Part shown: positions 1 to 7,988 of the stretch, in pieces | How positions within the stretch are numbered: position 1 is the stretch's first letter | How the letters are laid out: the number at the start of each line of letters is the position of its first letter | Assembly (NCBI GenBank): GCA_903926205.1 | Contig: CAIYID010000065.1 | Coordinates: 1-50,731, forward strand | Origin: an uncultured Bdellovibrionales bacterium | Lineage (GTDB): Bacteria; Bdellovibrionota; Bdellovibrionia; Bdellovibrionales; Bdellovibrionaceae | Reading direction: 5' to 3' | Length of the DNA: 50,731 nucleotides | The notes under the pieces: model-generated | Databases searched by the model: none | The model's input: the letters and a program-made list of their open reading frames with translations, nothing else | What the model was told of the DNA's origin: nothing | Position numbers and translations under genes: made by a program

Positions 1-166
1 CTGAAGCTACGAACGGAACCGCAAAAGCCCTACAGAGAAAGGCAAGAGGGTTTAAAAACTTTGTAAACTATCGATTGAAAACGCTAAATGCTTGTTTTTT
101 CTAGATTGCGCTGAGTGATAAACGATGAAGTGAGAAGAACCAGAACCACCAGAACCCCGAAGATTT

Positions 167-240
167 TGGAGGTGACGAAGGGATTTGAACCCCTGTAGCA
201 GCTTTTGCAGAGCTGAGCCTAACCCCTCGGCCACGTCACC
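167..240 (-). tRNA. tRNA-Cys (anticodon GCA)
   Basis: Read on the minus strand the segment folds as a cloverleaf: a 7-bp acceptor stem pairs GGTGACG with CGTCACC. The anticodon stem CAGCT/AGCTG closes the loop CTGCAAA, which places GCA as anticodon. The T arm carries GGTTCAAATCC. The discriminator base is U, as is usual for tRNA-Cys, and CCA is encoded at 169-167. The gene is compact, with no long variable arm. Confidence 0.93.
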
Positions 241-317
241 GGTCTATCAAGCGACTGTATGTGTCGGTTGAATCGTTGGGAGTAAGGTCGCAAGATTAGA
301 CAGCTTAAAAAAAAATG

Positions 318-1760
318 TCAATCCCAGCGGCTAATGCTTTGGAAATTTATGTAGGTGTAACGGAGTGCCTTTTGCAAATCCTCAGGTCGAATCCGAATTT
401 CTCCTGATAAATCAGCAAAAGTTCTAGCTACTCTTAGCGTCGCAAGGCGTCTACGCTCTGAACCCAAAGTCTCAGGTAAAAGATTTGCCCTAATAATTGA
501 AGAATCAGTGCTCTGAAGCTCTTCCAGGGTCAGTTCAGCATTTTTCTTCTTCTGCCCTCGGCTTCGACGAAAATCTGTGGCCTTTTCTATTTTTTCAATG
601 AGCGTCTTTGTTGTAGTACTACGAATCTCGCGCTTTGACTCCCACTGGTTGAAAACAAAATGCAAAATTTGAAAACGATCCAAAAGCGGACCGCTCATTC
701 GTTCCCCGTAGGATTTGCATTTTTTAAGCGTGAAACGGCAATAGCTTTTTTTAATTCCAGGCGTCCAACGCCCACAGGGACAAAGATTTGTGGTCGCCAA
801 TAATTGAAATTTAGCAGGCAAGGTGAGGCTTTTTGAACCACGGGCCAAGTGCACCACGCCTTCTTCCAAGGGCTCACGCAAAGCTTCGATGGCTTCGGCC
901 CGAAATTCCAGGAATTCATCAAGCAGAAGAACTCCACCATGAGCGCGAGTCACCTCCCCTTCGTTGACATCAGCACCTCCGCCAATGAGTCCCCGCAAAG
1001 TCACCGAGTGATGAGGTTGTGCTAAGGCCAGCCAGCCGGAGCGAGCTTGAAGGCAGTCAGTGTCCTCTTCTTCCTTTGGCTCGGGCAAAATTTTATGAAT
1101 GAGTTTGGCCATGGTGGTTTTTCCGCAGCCTGAAGGGCCTGCGAGGAGAGCATGATGTCCACCAGTTGCCGCTATTTGTAAAAATTCGACTTCGCGTTCA
1201 CTCCAACATAAAAACTCATCAAATTCGGGTCGTGTGACAGAGAGCTCTTTTCGTGGATCGTTAAAAATCAAAATTTCTTTCAAGGCTTGTAAATTTGAAA
1301 TGCTGGCAAATTTCATTCGGGGGTTTTGTTGAAGTTCAGGCAAAGAGCCTGTAACCAATTGAGAGTGAGCACTTATTCTTTTTAATAAGTTTAAATCCTG
1401 AGTGGAGTTGACTTCTCCCGCTAAGGTCAAAGATCCATATATAAAGAGATCTTTGAGCAGCTCTGAAGAAGGCACGGGAATTTGTTCGCTCTCCATTAAA
1501 AAAGCCATAGCGACAGCCAATTCAATTCCTTGAGATGATTTCTTGAGGGAATTCGGACGAAGATTCACCAATATTTGTTGGGCTTTTGGAAAATCAAAGC
1601 CTTGAGATTTGATCGCACTTTTGATTCGCCAGGCGCTTTCTTTGATTTGTTGATCAGGAAGCCCTACAAATTGAATCGAGGGAAGACCAGGCCAGAGCGT
1701 GAGCTCGACCTCGACTGGAATTGGACGACGATTTTCAAAAGCAAATGAATGAACAAGCAT
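318..1760 (-). CDS. comM: YifB/ComM-type Mg-chelatase-like AAA+ ATPase
   Basis: This 480-residue protein belongs to the ComM/YifB family of magnesium-chelatase-like AAA+ ATPases. ComM of naturally transformable bacteria is a branch-migration helicase that helps integrate incoming DNA. The N-terminal ~170 residues form the ChlI/Lon-like domain. Walker A GPSGCGKT lies at 208-215 and Walker B LLLDE at 278-282. The CPCG zinc-type motif at 327-330, typical of the family, follows, then the C-terminal Mg-chelatase segment. Length is slightly short of the usual ~500 residues. It lies 63 bases downstream of the tyrosine recombinase gene on the same strand, so co-transcription is likely. Only a weak ribosome site precedes the ATG. 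Confidence 0.9.
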   Translation of the reverse strand: MLVHSFAFENRRPIPVEVELTLWPGLPSIQFVGLPDQQIKESAWRIKSAIKSQGFDFPKAQQILVNLRPNSLKKSSQGIELAVAMAFLMESEQIPVPSSELLKDLFIYGSLTLAGEVNSTQDLNLLKRISAHSQLVTGSLPELQQNPRMKFASISNLQALKEILIFNDPRKELSVTRPEFDEFLCWSEREVEFLQIAATGGHHALLAGPSGCGKTTMAKLIHKILPEPKEEEDTDCLQARSGWLALAQPHHSVTLRGLIGGGADVNEGEVTRAHGGVLLLDEFLEFRAEAIEALREPLEEGVVHLARGSKSLTLPAKFQLLATTNLCPCGRWTPGIKKSYCRFTLKKCKSYGERMSGPLLDRFQILHFVFNQWESKREIRSTTTKTLIEKIEKATDFRRSRGQKKKNAELTLEELQSTDSSIIRANLLPETLGSERRRLATLRVARTFADLSGEIRIRPEDLQKALRYTYINFQSISRWD

Positions 1761-1823
1761 TTCTTTTAGAAATGCAAAAAAATCCGCAAGCTGTGAATTT
1801 AAAATTTTACAGCGAGCAACGAA

Positions 1824-2717
1824 TTAGAGAACGGTTTCCGGAATTTTTTGATCCAAATTTGAGAGCGGGTGATGCTCTTCCACTGTTTTTACCAAATTTT
1901 GTGTGGTAACGTTGGTATAAATTTGAGTGGTCTGAATACTTGCATGACCCAAGAGCATCTGAATCGAACGCAAATCAGCGCCGTTTTCTAAAAGCACCGT
2001 CGCACAAGCGTGACGGAAACGATGCGGACTTACGGGCTCGCTAAAGCCAGCTCGAACAGACCAAGCTGCTAGCCAGCGCCAAATATCAACACGGGAAGGG
2101 CGATGCCCACGATCATTGATCAAGAGAGATTGATTGCTGTCTTCTTTATTGATGCGACGACGATGGATTTTCAAATAATTCACTAACTCTTCGTTCAATG
2201 TGTCAGTCAAAGGAACCAAACGTTCTTTGCTTCCTTTGCCGAGGATTTTCAAAGTGCGATCTGTTTCGTTGAAGTCAGCTAGATCTAAACAAATAAGTTC
2301 ACTCACTCGGCAGCCCAATCCGTATAAGAGCAAAAGGGTCATGCGATTGCGTGCACTGCGATCAGGATCTTGAGCGCCAGAAAATAAAAGAAGCTTATGG
2401 AATTCTTCCACAGAAAGAGTTTTTGGTAAGCCCGCTTTTACTTTTGGAGGACGAAGATCCATCAACTCAGGAGAGTTGATTCCTCGGCTTTCAAGAAAAC
2501 GAAAATAAGTTCTGAGGCTAGAAATCACTCGCGCCTGAGACCTTGTAGAAAGCTTATTCTTTTTCATGAATTCATAAAAAGCGGTGATTGGCTTATCTGT
2601 CATTTTAAACTGGACGAGCAGCTCTAGATCACGGCGATATGCCATCACCGTGTTGAGGGACCGACCACGAACATGTTGCAAATCATCGAAGAATTCAATC
2701 CAAAGTGGTAGATTCAT
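1824..2717 (-). CDS. xerC: Tyrosine recombinase, XerC/XerD type
   Basis: This 297-residue protein has the size and layout of XerC/XerD, which resolve chromosome dimers at dif sites during cell division. An N-terminal SAM-like DNA-binding domain (about 1-95) precedes the catalytic domain. The active-site set is complete: R137, K161 (in a GKGSKER hairpin), H232 and R235 (HRFR), H258 (LLGH) and Y267. The spacing R137 to K161 matches that in E. coli XerD. XerC and XerD cannot be told apart by eye, so the symbol is provisional. comM follows on the same strand. No strong ribosome site precedes the ATG. Confidence 0.85.
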   Translation of the reverse strand: MNLPLWIEFFDDLQHVRGRSLNTVMAYRRDLELLVQFKMTDKPITAFYEFMKKNKLSTRSQARVISSLRTYFRFLESRGINSPELMDLRPPKVKAGLPKTLSVEEFHKLLLFSGAQDPDRSARNRMTLLLLYGLGCRVSELICLDLADFNETDRTLKILGKGSKERLVPLTDTLNEELVNYLKIHRRRINKEDSNQSLLINDRGHRPSRVDIWRWLAAWSVRAGFSEPVSPHRFRHACATVLLENGADLRSIQMLLGHASIQTTQIYTNVTTQNLVKTVEEHHPLSNLDQKIPETVL

Positions 2718-2755
2718 AATGTTCGAATTCTGGCAAAAAAATCAGGAGGTTGGCA

Positions 2756-2815
2756 ATGAATAAAAAAACAACGCAGAGTCTAAGAAGCTTTTTCTTCGAC
2801 TCTGCGAGAGTGTAA
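2756..2815 (+). CDS. Possible 19-codon small ORF with consensus ribosome site
   Basis: An exact AGGAGG at 2744-2749 lies six bases before an ATG at 2756, opening a 19-codon frame that ends with TAA at 2813-2815. The peptide begins MNKKTTQSLRS and has no recognisable family. It runs through the hairpin that probably terminates the opposite-strand lipoprotein gene. The good translation signal is real, but a chance match is possible; no promoter is evident. Confidence 0.2.
   Translation: MNKKTTQSLRSFFFDSARV
2762..2806 (-). terminator. Rho-independent terminator of the lipoprotein gene
   Basis: CGCAGAGTC (2772-2780) pairs with GACTCTGCG (2798-2806), and the inner AAGAA/TTCTT extends the stem. 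On the minus strand the hairpin is followed by a T-rich run (TTGTTTTTTTATT). It lies about 50 bases past the stop of the gene at 2853-3374. Confidence 0.75.
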
Positions 2816-2852
2816 GATTTTGTCAGATGAGGCTAACAATTTTCTAACATGC

Positions 2853-3374
2853 TTAGAGAGTGATCAATAAGCCGCACGGCTGACCGTTCACATACACATT
2901 CATGTTGAAGCTCACTCGTGCTCCAGCATTTTCAATAATGCCGTAGCTAACTTCCATTCTGAAAAGCGAGGGTCCCGACGCTTGCAGAACCAACGGCCCG
3001 ATTGAAGTGCCACTCATCACGCCTGTTTGTAGAGTGCTAAGAGCATAACTTCCGCCAGGAGCGCCGCAGAAAGATAGATTGTAAGATGTTAGATTCAAAG
3101 TGCCTGTGAATCCAACAGCCGGATTATAGCCTGATGTGATTCCGCTTTGGCCAATCAAGGACATGCTCATTTGCCCATCACCAGAATAGCTGGAGGACAA
3201 AATCGAATTATAAATTGCCACGGGATTGGTGATACCAGTGACCGTTCCATAAGGATAAGTCACAGGAGTTGTACCGCTTCCGCCTCCCCCGCCGTTATTA
3301 CAGGCAACAGTGCCTACAAGGAGCATTAAGCTGGCAAGTCCAGCGACCAAATTCATCGAATAAAACTTTTTCAT
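2853..3374 (-). CDS. Putative lipoprotein of unknown function
   Basis: The 173-residue product has a lipoprotein signal peptide: basic MKK start, hydrophobic segment, and a lipobox ending at C25 (VGTVAC). A short N/G-rich tether (NNGGGGGSG) follows. The remaining ~140 residues are rich in G, S, Y and T and look like beta strands. I recognise no family. The residues after the lipid cysteine are Asn, not the Asp that classically retains lipoproteins in the inner membrane, so an outer-membrane location is plausible. A terminator at 2762-2806 suggests a single-gene transcript. Confidence 0.7.
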   Translation of the reverse strand: MKKFYSMNLVAGLASLMLLVGTVACNNGGGGGSGTTPVTYPYGTVTGITNPVAIYNSILSSSYSGDGQMSMSLIGQSGITSGYNPAVGFTGTLNLTSYNLSFCGAPGGSYALSTLQTGVMSGTSIGPLVLQASGPSLFRMEVSYGIIENAGARVSFNMNVYVNGQPCGLLITL

Positions 3375-3580
3375 AAATCACCTCACTGATTTAGTTATTA
3401 AAAGATCTCACCTTAAACTCAATGCGAGGGCCATGCCGAAGGCTGAGAAAAGTTAACTCTGCGATAGGCTGTGATTTCAGCAAGTTACGCTGTCTCATTT
3501 TAAAACATTGTCAGCAAATATTTAACGAGTGGGCGATAGTGCCGAATTTGGAAACTCGACTGTCTAAAAAGTTAGCAATC

Positions 3581-4411
3581 TTATTTAGGCCCTTCATTTA
3601 ATGAGGATGTGATTCCAGAGATTTCATTTTGAAAAGGGACTTTAGAGCTATCAATAAAGTTTAATAAATCATTCTCGTTGCCATTGAAAATGTCCAAATC
3701 GGTGTGATTTTCGATACCAGAGATTGTGCCACTTTCTGAGTACTGCCAAAAAGTCCAATTGGTCCAAGGCGCCATCGCTAGAGGACAAAGGTTCTCGTTA
3801 TAAGAGGCAATAAAAAGAGGATAATGCGCGAAAGCAGGGTCAATGCTTCCAAGCGTGATCCAAAAGTTTCGATAAGTATAGAGAATCGGCGTGCGATGGG
3901 TTTTTTGCTCCACGTATCTTAACCAAGTCAGTACATTTTTGGCGACAGTCTTCTTGACTTTAAGGTCGGTGATTTTAAGTTTATCGAAGGATTCTAAATC
4001 CAAAACAGGCGGTAGGTCGATTATTTCTAATTCGCCGATGGTACTGAGGAAAAAATCGGCCTGTTCTATTGGGTCATCCGCAGGATGATAAAAATGGTAA
4101 GCGCCACGATACATTTTTGGGTGATTTGGAGTGGCAATATAATTGGAGTCCTTCCAGTGTTGAGGAAAAAATGGATTTCGAATCGTCACACCTTCGGTGG
4201 CCTTGATAAACAAGAAGGAAAGGTTGTCGCTATTTTCAAATTCAGACCAACTAGTGACCTTTTGATATTTAGAAATATCAACCCCTGCGGAGTAGTTTTT
4301 TTGCCACTCAGTCTGGCCAAAGCCCACGAGACTGCTGCAGAGTCCTGGTTTTTTGTCGGATGAATTATCTGGAACAAGAGAAAAAAGCTCAGGAGTGTAG
4401 TCTTCTGTCAC
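3581..4411 (-). CDS. GH25-family muramidase, catalytic part
   Basis: Read from a GTG at 4411, this 276-residue segment is a glycoside hydrolase family 25 (lysozyme) domain. It has the strand-1 motif GVDISKYQ (D45), IKATEG near 70, and the catalytic LDLE pair D138/E140. These enzymes cleave the glycan of peptidoglycan; a GH25-type lysozyme is known in Bdellovibrio, where it acts on modified prey wall. The reading frame stays open upstream for only four codons before a TAG at 4423-4421. Beyond that TAG, in the same frame, lies a good signal peptide (4421-4561). The enzyme is therefore either a cytoplasmic product, a broken gene, or one made by amber read-through. No strong ribosome site precedes the GTG. 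Confidence 0.75.
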   Translation of the reverse strand: MTEDYTPELFSLVPDNSSDKKPGLCSSLVGFGQTEWQKNYSAGVDISKYQKVTSWSEFENSDNLSFLFIKATEGVTIRNPFFPQHWKDSNYIATPNHPKMYRGAYHFYHPADDPIEQADFFLSTIGELEIIDLPPVLDLESFDKLKITDLKVKKTVAKNVLTWLRYVEQKTHRTPILYTYRNFWITLGSIDPAFAHYPLFIASYNENLCPLAMAPWTNWTFWQYSESGTISGIENHTDLDIFNGNENDLLNFIDSSKVPFQNEISGITSSLNEGPK

Positions 4412-4420
4412 TTGCTCGTC

Positions 4421-4561
4421 CTAAGGGGCATCATGATTATCAATGGACGCCTTTGCAATAAGGGGAGTCGTTAAAATAGACAGCAAGGTGAGTCTCAATA
4501 TTAACGGGGAGAAATAAGGTCGAAAATAATGAGTGATCAGGCGGTGTTGATAAGTTTTCAT
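4421..4561 (-). pseudogene. Signal-peptide exon-like stub in frame with the GH25 gene
   Basis: ATG at 4561 opens 46 codons ending in TAG at 4423-4421. The product starts MKTYQHR, has a hydrophobic core (LLSILTTPLI) and an AKA/S signal-peptidase site. The frame is exactly that of the downstream muramidase: 4561 and 4411 differ by 150 bases. Removing this one stop codon would give a normal exported lysozyme of about 326 residues. The simplest reading is the 5' part of a gene interrupted by a nonsense mutation, or a sequencing error. Confidence 0.6.
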
Positions 4562-4720
4562 GGCGATCCGTTCTTAAAAAAATAACCAACATAAAATAAA
4601 AGCAAAAATTGTTAAGCAGCAAAAGTTTATTGAAATGCAACGAATGTTCCGATTTCTATTGGGTTCTATTTATTAATGACGAGATTAAAGTGTCTAAATT
4701 AAAGGCACACCGTGAAATTA

Positions 4721-4770
4721 AGGACCTAGGTCCTGTCGTGTTGACTTTGAAACTAATGTGTTTAGATAAT
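4721..4770 (+). promoter_or_regulatory. Promoter with upstream palindrome for the porin gene
   Basis: A perfect 14-bp palindrome, AGGACCTAGGTCCT, lies at 4721-4734. Six bases later is a -35-like TTGACT (4741-4746). A -10-like GATAAT (4765-4770) follows with an 18-bp gap, or TAGATA with 16 bp. The position just above -35 suits an activator or a repressor. The regulator is not identifiable here. Confidence 0.6.
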
Positions 4771-4777
4771 TTTGCTG

Positions 4778-4808
4778 AGGTTTAACAAGGCTGCAACAGC
4801 CTAAACCT
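4778..4808 (+). promoter_or_regulatory. Two-tier leader hairpin before the porin gene
   Basis: GGCTG (4789-4793) pairs with CAGCC (4797-4801) and AGGTTT (4778-4783) pairs with AAACCT (4803-4808). The transcript start expected from the promoter is close to 4777, so the mRNA would begin with this hairpin. It ends 30 bases before the ATG at 4839. It may protect the 5' end or be regulatory. Confidence 0.4.
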
Positions 4809-4838
4809 ATGAGTTTAAAACCATTGATGGAAGGATTT

Positions 4839-5990
4839 ATGACGAACACACAAAACGAAAGTAAGGATCAATTTAATTTGAGTTCCAAACTTAAAACCCT
4901 CGCAAAAGTTTTTGCCGTATCGGCTTTGCTTGGCTCGGCTCAAGCTCGTGCGCTTGATGTCTTTGGGTATTTTCAGTTTGATAGTTTGAACACCACCAGT
5001 GAAGGCGTAAAAAGCGCTGATCCCACTCCTAAACAAGGGAACTTTAGCCCTTCTTTTGTAACTTTGATGATGCAACATGAAGAAAGTATTTACAAATTCT
5101 TCACAGAAATCGAATTTCAAAATGGTGCCGAGCACACTGAGGCTCCAGCTGGAGGAACGGTTGATACTACACCTGGCGGAGAAATCGTTGTTGAACGGGC
5201 CTATGCAGAGATGCATTTTCACCCGAACTTAAATGTGGTTGTTGGAAAATCTTTAAGCCCGACTCTTTGGAAAGCCAATCACTACCCAAGCATCGTATTG
5301 CCAGTGACTGAGCCCATGATTGTCACTAAGGAAACTTGGACTGGTGGCTATACGGGTGCCATGCTTTACGGAGACATCGGAGCAGGCTTTAGCTACAAAT
5401 TCTGGTTTGATCGCGGAACAAGCAGCCCAAATGGAAGCAATGCTGGTCATAATGCGGGTTATTCCAGATATTGGCAGTTCGGATATGATACAAAATTTAA
5501 TGGTGGAACGGTTGCTGTCGGAGTTCAATCTGGAACGAGAGAGCATACAGATACAACCCTCTTAAAATCTTATGAAACCAGTCCTGTGGATCTCAACGTT
5601 AACTTGACCCTTGGTCAATTTGGTCTTTGGGCAGAATACATGGGCGGAGATGGAAGTAATAGTAAAGCTGATTCAGGAATGTACGCCGTGGCTTCTTACA
5701 CTTTTTCAACTAAAAATAGTGAAAAATGGATTCCCTTTGTGCTTTTCGACCAGTACCAACAGGATAAGGCGGCAGGAGTTGCCGCTGACCTTACCAATGG
5801 GACTACAGGTTCTAACAACACTGCTTTTGCAAACTTTGGCGTTGGTGTGAATTACAAGCCATCGGCGAGTATCACTCACAAACTTGAGTATTACACTCAG
5901 CAAAATGCACCGAAGTCTTACAATCAAGGCGAAGGTTTTGCGAATGGCGATTCTCAAATTAACTACCAATTTGTTTTCTTTTATAACTGA
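4839..5990 (+). CDS. Putative outer-membrane beta-barrel porin
   Basis: The ATG at 4839 is preferred over one at 4809 because GGAAGGA at 4829-4835 sits at good spacing. The 383-residue product has a long n-region, a hydrophobic core (VFAVSALLGSA) and a cleavage site near ARA/LDVFGYFQ. The mature part alternates polar and aromatic residues and carries a final NYQFVFFYN strand ending in an aromatic and Asn, typical of outer-membrane barrels. It resembles porin-like proteins with an N-terminal FGYFQFD strand. Substrate is unknown. The small secreted protein gene follows 21 bases later and shares its terminator, so the two form an operon driven by the promoter at 4741-4770. Confidence 0.7.
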   Translation: MTNTQNESKDQFNLSSKLKTLAKVFAVSALLGSAQARALDVFGYFQFDSLNTTSEGVKSADPTPKQGNFSPSFVTLMMQHEESIYKFFTEIEFQNGAEHTEAPAGGTVDTTPGGEIVVERAYAEMHFHPNLNVVVGKSLSPTLWKANHYPSIVLPVTEPMIVTKETWTGGYTGAMLYGDIGAGFSYKFWFDRGTSSPNGSNAGHNAGYSRYWQFGYDTKFNGGTVAVGVQSGTREHTDTTLLKSYETSPVDLNVNLTLGQFGLWAEYMGGDGSNSKADSGMYAVASYTFSTKNSEKWIPFVLFDQYQQDKAAGVAADLTNGTTGSNNTAFANFGVGVNYKPSASITHKLEYYTQQNAPKSYNQGEGFANGDSQINYQFVFFYN

Positions 5991-6011
5991 GTTTAAGAAG
6001 AAGGTTTAAAT

Positions 6012-6296
6012 ATGAAAAAAATATTTCTTTTATTAACAATAGCGACAGTTTCTTTTTCTGCCTCTGCCATTCAATATGTGAAGGGGAGCGGGAAAATTAC
6101 AGTGGATGAATTCGACAAATGTGGGACCAAGATTTATCGCAAATCTGGTCAGAGCGAGCTTTCTCCTGATAATAAGGCAAAAGCTTCGCAGGATATTCTT
6201 GTCGGAAAATCAATCAACGACTTGGAGGCTTTAAAAAAGTATCTAGGTGAGCATCCAGAGGCTTGTTCTTATGGAATAGACGGAGAAAAGTTTTAA
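6012..6296 (+). CDS. Small exported protein of unknown function
   Basis: The 94-residue product begins MKKIFLLLTIATVSFSASA, a Sec signal peptide with a likely cut after ASA. The mature ~75 residues contain two cysteines (DKCGTKIY and EACSYGI) that could form a disulphide. No family is recognised. AAGAAGG stands just upstream of the ATG. It follows the porin gene by 21 bases and is closed by the terminator at 6341-6377, so it may be an accessory of that porin. Confidence 0.65.
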   Translation: MKKIFLLLTIATVSFSASAIQYVKGSGKITVDEFDKCGTKIYRKSGQSELSPDNKAKASQDILVGKSINDLEALKKYLGEHPEACSYGIDGEKF

Positions 6297-6340
6297 GGTT
6301 TTTCTAAAATAATCCTTAAAGAATTTTAAAGCAGTTTCAA

Positions 6341-6377
6341 AGCAACTCAGGTGATAACAGCCTGAGTTGCTTTTTTT
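6341..6377 (+). terminator. Rho-independent terminator
   Basis: An 11-bp perfect stem, AGCAACTCAGG (6341-6351) with CCTGAGTTGCT (6361-6371), closes a nine-base loop and is followed by T's to 6377. It ends the porin and small-protein transcript. Confidence 0.9.
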
Positions 6378-6442
6378 TGATTCAAATATTTTCCTAGACA
6401 AAATTTGCTTTTCTCAGCATCTTGGGCTCTCGGAGTTCACAC

Positions 6443-7171
6443 ATGAAAGATTCCGCACCTAAAGATCAGAAAGTTCCAGCAAAGCAAGAAAACGGGTTGG
6501 TGAATATTCTCATCAACGTGATCATTCCTGTTTTTATTCTCAATAAACTCTCCTCACGTCTGGGAGCCCCTTTGGCCTTGGGCTTAGCACTTGCTTTTCC
6601 TTTGACCAATGGAACTTATGATTTGTGGAAGAAAAAGAAAACCAATTATTTTTCGCTCTTAGGGCTTATAAATGTTTCACTCACGGGAACTTTGGCGCTT
6701 TTGCATTTGGGTGGAACTTGGTTCTCAGTGAAAGAAGCCGTATTTCCTTCTTTGATTGGGGTTTTTGTTATTATTAGCAGCTTTACAAAAAAACCCTTCA
6801 TTGAAACCTTGTTGCTGAATCCTCAGCTTATGCATTTAGATTTAATTCATGAAAAACTGGAGTTTCAAGGTCGTTGGAAGGAATTTGAACTCCATTTACG
6901 TAAGTGCACTCAGCTTTTAGCTTTGACCTTTTTCGTTTCGGCCGTGGTGAATTTCTTTTTAGCGCTGCGGATATTTGTACCCATTGATGTGAATTTAGAG
7001 GTCGCAGAGCAAGCCACGATGCTCAATGAGCAAATTGGCAAGATGACCCTTTATGCTTCAGGTGTGATTCTTATTCCGTCGATGTTCATGCTGTCAGGAA
7101 TTCTGTGGTATTTGCTGAAAGGCATTCAGAAAGCCACGGGCTTAACCACAGAACAAATTCTGAAATCCTAG
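6443..7171 (+). CDS. VC0807-family integral membrane protein
   Basis: The ATG at 6443 has CGGAG seven bases upstream and is preferred over a TTG at 6422. The 242-residue product has about six hydrophobic segments. It follows the VC0807 pattern: an N-terminal NILINVIIPVFILNKLS, a GLALAFPLTNGTYDL segment, then KKKTNYFSLLGLINVSLTG and WFSVKEAVFPSLIGV. The family has no established function. Its stop codon overlaps that of the convergent gene in the shared CTAG at 7168-7171. Confidence 0.75.
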   Translation: MKDSAPKDQKVPAKQENGLVNILINVIIPVFILNKLSSRLGAPLALGLALAFPLTNGTYDLWKKKKTNYFSLLGLINVSLTGTLALLHLGGTWFSVKEAVFPSLIGVFVIISSFTKKPFIETLLLNPQLMHLDLIHEKLEFQGRWKEFELHLRKCTQLLALTFFVSAVVNFFLALRIFVPIDVNLEVAEQATMLNEQIGKMTLYASGVILIPSMFMLSGILWYLLKGIQKATGLTTEQILKS

Positions 7172-7836
7172 AAGGGATTATCGTCTTCAAACATCGGTGG
7201 AGGCGGAGGTGGTGGAATTTCCCAATTTTGCGGTTCATAGGGGACGGGAGGAGCCGGTGGCGCTTCATAGAAATTCCCCCCTGAAGACGACGGCGGAGTG
7301 TAACCCGACGACGAACCTCCAAAGGAACTTCCCCCGGAACTTGTACTTGCCGTGCTTTCAGAAAATTTTCTTCGTTTCCAATCCACACGATCTTTGTTTT
7401 CGGCCAAAAAATATTCTGATTCTTCGCTCAAACCGACGTGGCGAAGTTGTGTCGCTCGAGAGCGATCACGTAACTGAATAAAATTCTCTCGAAGATTTTC
7501 TTTCGAGTTATAAATCTTTTGGCGCTCTTGAAGATATTCTTCGTATTTCGGACCAGATTCATCCACCGCTTTTTCTTGAAGAGCTTTTTGTCGTCGATAG
7601 ATTTCAGCCTCAAGGGCCATCTTGCGCTCCCACTCGGATTTTCCGATTTTGATTTGATCAACGTCGGATAGGCGTTTTCGTTCCAGTTGGGAGAGATGAT
7701 CGAGATGATCTTGAAAGGCATTAATTCTGATTTCATCATCCGGTGAGTTGACGACTCGTGCAAGTGCTGATGAGTTCATCAGCAAGGGCAATACCAAAAA
7801 AATCACCAATTTTTCAACAACGGTCCATTGGCTCAA
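7168..7836 (-). CDS. Exported coiled-coil protein with proline-rich C-terminus
   Basis: A TTG at 7836 preceded by GGAGG at six-base spacing is the best start; a TTG at 7857 would add seven residues. The 222-residue product has a signal peptide cut after SSALA. A charged, probably coiled-coil region rich in E, K, R and Q follows over about 100 residues. Then comes a Ser/Gly segment (STASTSSGGSSFGGSSS) and a Pro-rich end with seven consecutive prolines. Such layouts occur in periplasmic spacer or adhesin-like proteins, but I assign no function. The stop overlaps that of the VC0807-type gene. Confidence 0.6.
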   Translation of the reverse strand: MSQWTVVEKLVIFLVLPLLMNSSALARVVNSPDDEIRINAFQDHLDHLSQLERKRLSDVDQIKIGKSEWERKMALEAEIYRRQKALQEKAVDESGPKYEEYLQERQKIYNSKENLRENFIQLRDRSRATQLRHVGLSEESEYFLAENKDRVDWKRRKFSESTASTSSGGSSFGGSSSGYTPPSSSGGNFYEAPPAPPVPYEPQNWEIPPPPPPPMFEDDNPF

Positions 7837-7988
7837 CGAAGTCCTCCGGTTTCCCAAAAAATGGGTCCTTCTTTATTACAGATGCTAATGGCCCGAGGCT
7901 TCAAGCTAAATTCTAAATTGAGTAAAAATCCCCTCGACCATAGAAGAGTCTCAAGCTATAACACAGGACTTTTGAGGAGGTCCTTTTC

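Noticed and set aside
52-234. 60-codon minus-strand ORF at the left edge
   Set aside because: It runs through the tRNA-Cys gene and has no ribosome site or family resemblance.
1721-1909. 62-codon plus-strand ORF between comM and xerC
   Set aside because: It lies antisense to both gene ends; composition reflects their complement and no family fits.
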